NCBI RefSeq assembly: GCF_016406305.1
Contig: NZ_CP066369.1
Span: 3,924,501-3,988,500 of the forward strand
Direction: 5' to 3'
From: Shewanella putrefaciens
Lineage (GTDB): Bacteria > Pseudomonadota > Gammaproteobacteria > Enterobacterales > Shewanellaceae
DNA length: 64,000 nucleotides
The notes below the pieces were generated by a model, which was not told the origin of the DNA, made no database searches, and saw nothing but the letters and a program-made list of their open reading frames with translations. The translations under genes were made by a program, and so were the position numbers. Below are positions 60,664-64,000 of this stretch, piece by piece; the first letter of the stretch is position 1, and every line of letters starts with the position of its first letter.

Positions 60664-61962
60664 ATGAAAGTATTAGTTATTGGTGGCGGCGGCCGCGAAC
60701 ATGCCCTAGCTTGGAAAGCCGCTCAATCGGCTCAAGTTGATACCGTTTATGTAGCACCCGGCAATGCGGGCACAGCCCTAGAACCTAATGTTGAAAATCT
60801 GGCGATCAGCGCCACCGATATCCCTGCTCTGCTGGATTTTGCGAAAACCAATAAGATTGAACTGACCATAGTCGGCCCAGAAGCACCGCTGGTTATCGGT
60901 GTCGTCGATGCCTTCAACGCCGCAGGTTTAGCGATTTTTGGCCCTACTAAAGCCGCAGCCCAGCTTGAAGGTTCAAAAGCCTTCACTAAAGACTTTTTAG
61001 CCCGCCACAATATTCCAACTGCGGGTTATAAAAACTGTACCGAGATTAGCGATGCTAAAGCCTTCGTACGTGAATTAACCGCCACCACTGGCTACCCTGT
61101 CGTCATCAAAGCCGACGGTTTAGCCGCGGGTAAAGGCGTGATCATCGCCCAAAACCAAACCGAAGCCGATGCCGCTATCGATGACATGCTCGCCGGTAAC
61201 AAGTTTGGCGATGCGGGTTCACGCGTGGTCATTGAAGAGTTTCTCAAAGGCGAAGAAGCTAGCTTTATCGTCATGGTCGATGGCAAAAATATTCTGCCAA
61301 TGGCCACCAGCCAAGACCATAAAGCCCGCGATAATGCCGACCATGGCCCAAACACCGGCGGCATGGGCGCTTACTCCCCTGCACCTGTGGTCACCCAAGC
61401 GGTACACGATTGGACAATCGCTAACGTAATCCGCCCAACGGTGGATGGTATGGCAGCAGAAGGCAATGTCTACACGGGCTTCCTCTATGCAGGTCTAATG
61501 ATTGCCCCCGATGGCAGTGCCAAAGTGCTTGAGTACAACTGCCGCTTTGGCGATCCAGAAACTCAGCCGATCATGATGCGGTTAAAGTCTGACTTAGTGG
61601 AACTGTGTTTAGCCGCCACCCGTGGCGAACTCGATAAAGTGACCGCCGAATACGACGAGCGCGCAGCGGTGGGCGTGGTATTAGCCGCTGGCGGTTACCC
61701 TGATGAGTACCGTAAAGGCGATGTGATCGACGGTCTCAGCCTTGGCGATAACAACGGCAAAGTGTTCCATGCTGGCACAGAGATGAAAGACGGCCACGTG
61801 GTCACCAATGGCGGTCGCGTACTCTGCGCCACCGCACTAGGTAACACGGTCACCGAAGCGCAAAAAGCAGCCTATCAATTGGTTGATGAAATCCACTGGG
61901 ATGACGTGTATTTCCGCACCGATATTGGCTATCGCGCCATTGCCCGTGAGCAACAAAATTAA
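60664..61962 (+). CDS. purD: Phosphoribosylamine-glycine ligase (PurD)
   Basis: A 432-residue ATP-grasp enzyme joining glycine to phosphoribosylamine in purine synthesis. It opens with KVLVIGGGGREHALAWKAAQS, has the ATP-grasp VVIKADGLAAGKGVIIAQ, the DHKARDNADHGPNTGGMGAYSPAP loop and the metal-binding VLEYNCRFGDPETQPIMMRL. Full length. GGGAGC six bases before the ATG. It forms an operon with purH and ends at a strong terminator. Confidence 0.97.
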   Translation: MKVLVIGGGGREHALAWKAAQSAQVDTVYVAPGNAGTALEPNVENLAISATDIPALLDFAKTNKIELTIVGPEAPLVIGVVDAFNAAGLAIFGPTKAAAQLEGSKAFTKDFLARHNIPTAGYKNCTEISDAKAFVRELTATTGYPVVIKADGLAAGKGVIIAQNQTEADAAIDDMLAGNKFGDAGSRVVIEEFLKGEEASFIVMVDGKNILPMATSQDHKARDNADHGPNTGGMGAYSPAPVVTQAVHDWTIANVIRPTVDGMAAEGNVYTGFLYAGLMIAPDGSAKVLEYNCRFGDPETQPIMMRLKSDLVELCLAATRGELDKVTAEYDERAAVGVVLAAGGYPDEYRKGDVIDGLSLGDNNGKVFHAGTEMKDGHVVTNGGRVLCATALGNTVTEAQKAAYQLVDEIHWDDVYFRTDIGYRAIAREQQN

Positions 61963-61980
61963 CGACTCTTTGTGTTTATT

Positions 61981-62007
61981 AAACCGGCTTGATGCCGGTT
62001 TTTTTAT
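61981..62007 (+). terminator. Terminator of the purHD operon
   Basis: AAACCGG-CTTGATG-CCGGTTT followed by a run of T, 19 bases after the purD stop. Confidence 0.88.
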
Positions 62008-62140
62008 GCCTGGATTTTGACGATCGTCAATTATAAACCAATGATTTAAAATAAAATTTTATAATTATCCCTATTGAAAACCTAAGCCGCAAGCTACAAT
62101 GTCAAGCAAATGTTAATGCCATCAATGCCAAGGATCTCCC

Positions 62141-64000
62141 ATGAGGATTAGACTGCTATTCGCCGCCATCGCCATACTGCTTAGCGGGTGCGGAGGCTCA
62201 GAAGATACGGACACGACAACGCCGCCCACAGAGCCGCCAGTCCAACCTCCCTCGCCGGTGCAATACACCGCCAGTAGCGTGTCAGCAATTGGCGGAACGC
62301 TAGACCCTAGCAGTCAAAAAGTGGAGTCCGGTAAAAGCGCTATTTTTAGCATTACCGCCGATGCAGGCTTTACGCTTGAGGGCATTACTGGCTGTGGTGG
62401 CACCCTCAATGCGCTGACTTACACCACTGCGGCCATGACGGCCGATTGCACTATCACGCCGACATTTATCACAAACGCCGAAAATGCCATTAAACACCAA
62501 GACCACAGGCTTGCCAGTGCGAGTGAGTTAATTGATTTCAGCATCGCCGAACTCGCTAATATCGACATCAAACGTAAAGCCCAGATAAATCAGCTATATC
62601 AAGGTGTCGGTAGCAGCATCAGTTGGCATCCGACCCACGACTCTATTACCTTTTCGAGTTTTATGCCGGAAAACACTTTTACTGTCTTACCCTCGAATGT
62701 CGATGGCAGTGGCGCCAGCGCCGTTCGTGGGTTAGTAATGGCGGGTGAGCAACAAAATCAACGCTATGCGGCGATGGCGGGGAATCTGTTTTCCGTCAAC
62801 ACTTCGGCGCAAACCGATACTTTATTGAAAAATCTTTTAGGCTGGCTGACCAAAGGCGCCGATAAAACCGATGGCCTCAGCATAGTGACCGCCCAAATGC
62901 CGAGCAAGGCTGACAGTTGGTACTTTCCCCATAACGAAGGGATCCGCACTTGGCTGACAAGCAACTACCCCAATGCCCATAGCATTAATGCGGCAAATAG
63001 CTGTGATTACAGCGAGTTAAGCAACTGTATCGATACCCTAAAACCAGATTTAATCGTTATCAGTGATATAGACCGCCAGTCACTGGGTTTTGCGGGTATA
63101 CAGGCCGCTATCGCTAAGGCAAAAGCCGCGGGGATTCCCCTGCTACTCTCTAACTACTGGCGCAATGAAAGCCCACTGCTGTCGCCACTTTACCTCGAGA
63201 TGGGGCTTTCTACCGCGGGCAATTATTGGTCAAAACTCCATGCCGACAATCTGAGTGTGAGCACCATTCTGGCCGAAGACAAAACCCTTGGGGATGTAGA
63301 AAAACTACTCGCAAATCTTCGTGAGCAGCGCTTTGACACTCAAGTATTAACTGACTGCACAGGCAATTACTTAAGCTGCAATGTCCCAGCCTTTGTTGAT
63401 GCATTTAAAGCGGGCGCTGACTGGTATCGCAATAATGCCGAAACCTTAGATATCAATAGTATCGATGTTTTTAGCCGCCCAAATTTTTCACTGATGAAGG
63501 CCGGTTTACTGCTCGCCGATAAGTATCGCAGCGAGATTGATTACCCCATAGCCTACAGCGAATACGCCCTGTGGCAGCAGGCGCTATTTGCCGATTGGAC
63601 AGTGAGCTACGCCCGCGTCCATAACTTAGCCCAGACAGATTTAGGTGAATATGTTACCGACAGTGCCAACCTCAGCAAGGGCAGCAATGCGCACTACGCT
63701 TACCCCGCGACTGTCTCCGAGCGTAAAACCATCAGTGTGCCCTACACAGGCCAATGGACGACCACTGGCTGGTATGCCCTGCCGGGGCAAACCATCAAAC
63801 TCACTCGCCTCGACAGCAGCGCTGCGAATGTGGAAATCAAGCTCAACTACCATAGACGTAATACCAACCGCGCCTATGAGCAAAAAGTTTATCGCGCGCC
63901 GCTAGAGTTAGCACAGCAGCGCCTGCGTTTAGCTCAAGGGCAAAGTATTGAGTTTTCAACACCCTATGGCGGGCCAATTTACCTTTATATCAGTGGCAGC
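62141..64000 (+). CDS. ImpA/AcfD-like M60 metalloprotease lipoprotein, 5' part
   Basis: An open frame of 620 codons without a stop continues past the right edge. It begins with a lipoprotein signal (LLSGC, Cys17), a short proline-threonine linker, a small cysteine-containing domain (ITGCGGTLN, TADCTITPTF; residues 75-115), a long alpha/beta region with Cys pairs near 292/299, and from about residue 525 the N-terminal part of an M60-like domain (TGWYALPGQTIKLTRLDSS, Trp544). In this family the HExxH zinc motif lies further on, beyond the window. Such proteins (ImpA, SslE/AcfD) cleave mucin-type glycoproteins. AGGATCT precedes the ATG. Family likely; activity not shown here. Confidence 0.8.
   Translation, partial: MRIRLLFAAIAILLSGCGGSEDTDTTTPPTEPPVQPPSPVQYTASSVSAIGGTLDPSSQKVESGKSAIFSITADAGFTLEGITGCGGTLNALTYTTAAMTADCTITPTFITNAENAIKHQDHRLASASELIDFSIAELANIDIKRKAQINQLYQGVGSSISWHPTHDSITFSSFMPENTFTVLPSNVDGSGASAVRGLVMAGEQQNQRYAAMAGNLFSVNTSAQTDTLLKNLLGWLTKGADKTDGLSIVTAQMPSKADSWYFPHNEGIRTWLTSNYPNAHSINAANSCDYSELSNCIDTLKPDLIVISDIDRQSLGFAGIQAAIAKAKAAGIPLLLSNYWRNESPLLSPLYLEMGLSTAGNYWSKLHADNLSVSTILAEDKTLGDVEKLLANLREQRFDTQVLTDCTGNYLSCNVPAFVDAFKAGADWYRNNAETLDINSIDVFSRPNFSLMKAGLLLADKYRSEIDYPIAYSEYALWQQALFADWTVSYARVHNLAQTDLGEYVTDSANLSKGSNAHYAYPATVSERKTISVPYTGQWTTTGWYALPGQTIKLTRLDSSAANVEIKLNYHRRNTNRAYEQKVYRAPLELAQQRLRLAQGQSIEFSTPYGGPIYLYISGS

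Noticed and set aside
1..64000. CRISPR arrays, tRNA, rRNA, insertion sequences, prophage genes
   Set aside because: No evenly spaced short repeats, cloverleaf signatures, rRNA sequence, transposase or phage structural genes were seen on either strand.

Overview
The window looks like a chromosomal segment of a Shewanella close to S. oneidensis. The main reasons are a sirA-type octaheme sulfite reductase locus with its dedicated heme lyase, the MerR/SO_0444-type Cu/Zn efflux pair next to purH-purD, the large number of c-type cytochrome and periplasmic respiratory genes, and the DNA style (moderate GC core genes with AT-rich intergenic DNA). No rRNA, tRNA, insertion sequence, prophage or CRISPR array was seen.

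Left end (1-4.0 kb): an accessory stretch in which three copies of a structured mosaic intergenic repeat separate a SUKH (SMI1/KNR4) protein and an AT-rich membrane protein with an ion-channel-like C-terminal half. A flavin reductase-like protein follows. Then 4.3-10.4 kb holds cti (fatty acid cis/trans isomerase), a PepO-type M13 peptidase and a membrane-anchored CadC-like regulator.

10.6-24.1 kb is a dissimilatory sulfite reduction locus. Ten genes run leftward: sirA, rhodanese, FKBP isomerase, CcmI-like TPR protein, sirC, sirD, nosL, nosD, nosF, nosY. Three run rightward: CcmF-like, CcmH-like and CcmG/DsbE-like. SirA has seven CXXCH sites and one CX15CH site. The ccm-like genes plausibly attach the unusual heme, NosLDFY plausibly supplies copper to the active site, and SirCD delivers electrons from the quinol pool. 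The shared 500-bp regulatory region carries phased repeats and palindromes.

24.3-36.5 kb is mostly housekeeping: an NTP-pyrophosphohydrolase-like protein, an HhH protein, an AI-2E/PerM family permease, a nitronate monooxygenase-like protein, an orphan TorT, ubiA, uvrD, Nudix and a HerA-like ATPase. It is interrupted by a second accessory patch (32.4-34.1 kb) with an AT-rich unknown gene and two tandem mosaic repeats sharing a 127-bp duplication. A 40-residue basic protein lies at 36.8 kb.

37.4-47.7 kb looks like one functional neighbourhood: a TAXI-type TRAP transporter with DUF1850 protein, a FadR-type regulator, an OprD-family porin, a tannase/feruloyl esterase lipoprotein, a Tat-exported flavoprotein and a separate tetraheme cytochrome c. 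I propose it takes up and hydrolyses aromatic esters and uses the released unsaturated acid as a periplasmic electron acceptor. An 18-bp motif upstream of both the porin and the flavoprotein may be the shared operator.

47.8-64.0 kb holds a PAS-GGDEF protein, an FKBP, trxC, a DASS carboxylate transporter, an MFS exporter, a probably Fur-controlled PepSY operon, a prohibitin-like SPFH protein, the metal efflux permease with its ZntR-type regulator, purH and purD, and the first 620 codons of an ImpA/AcfD-like M60 metalloprotease lipoprotein that runs off the right edge.
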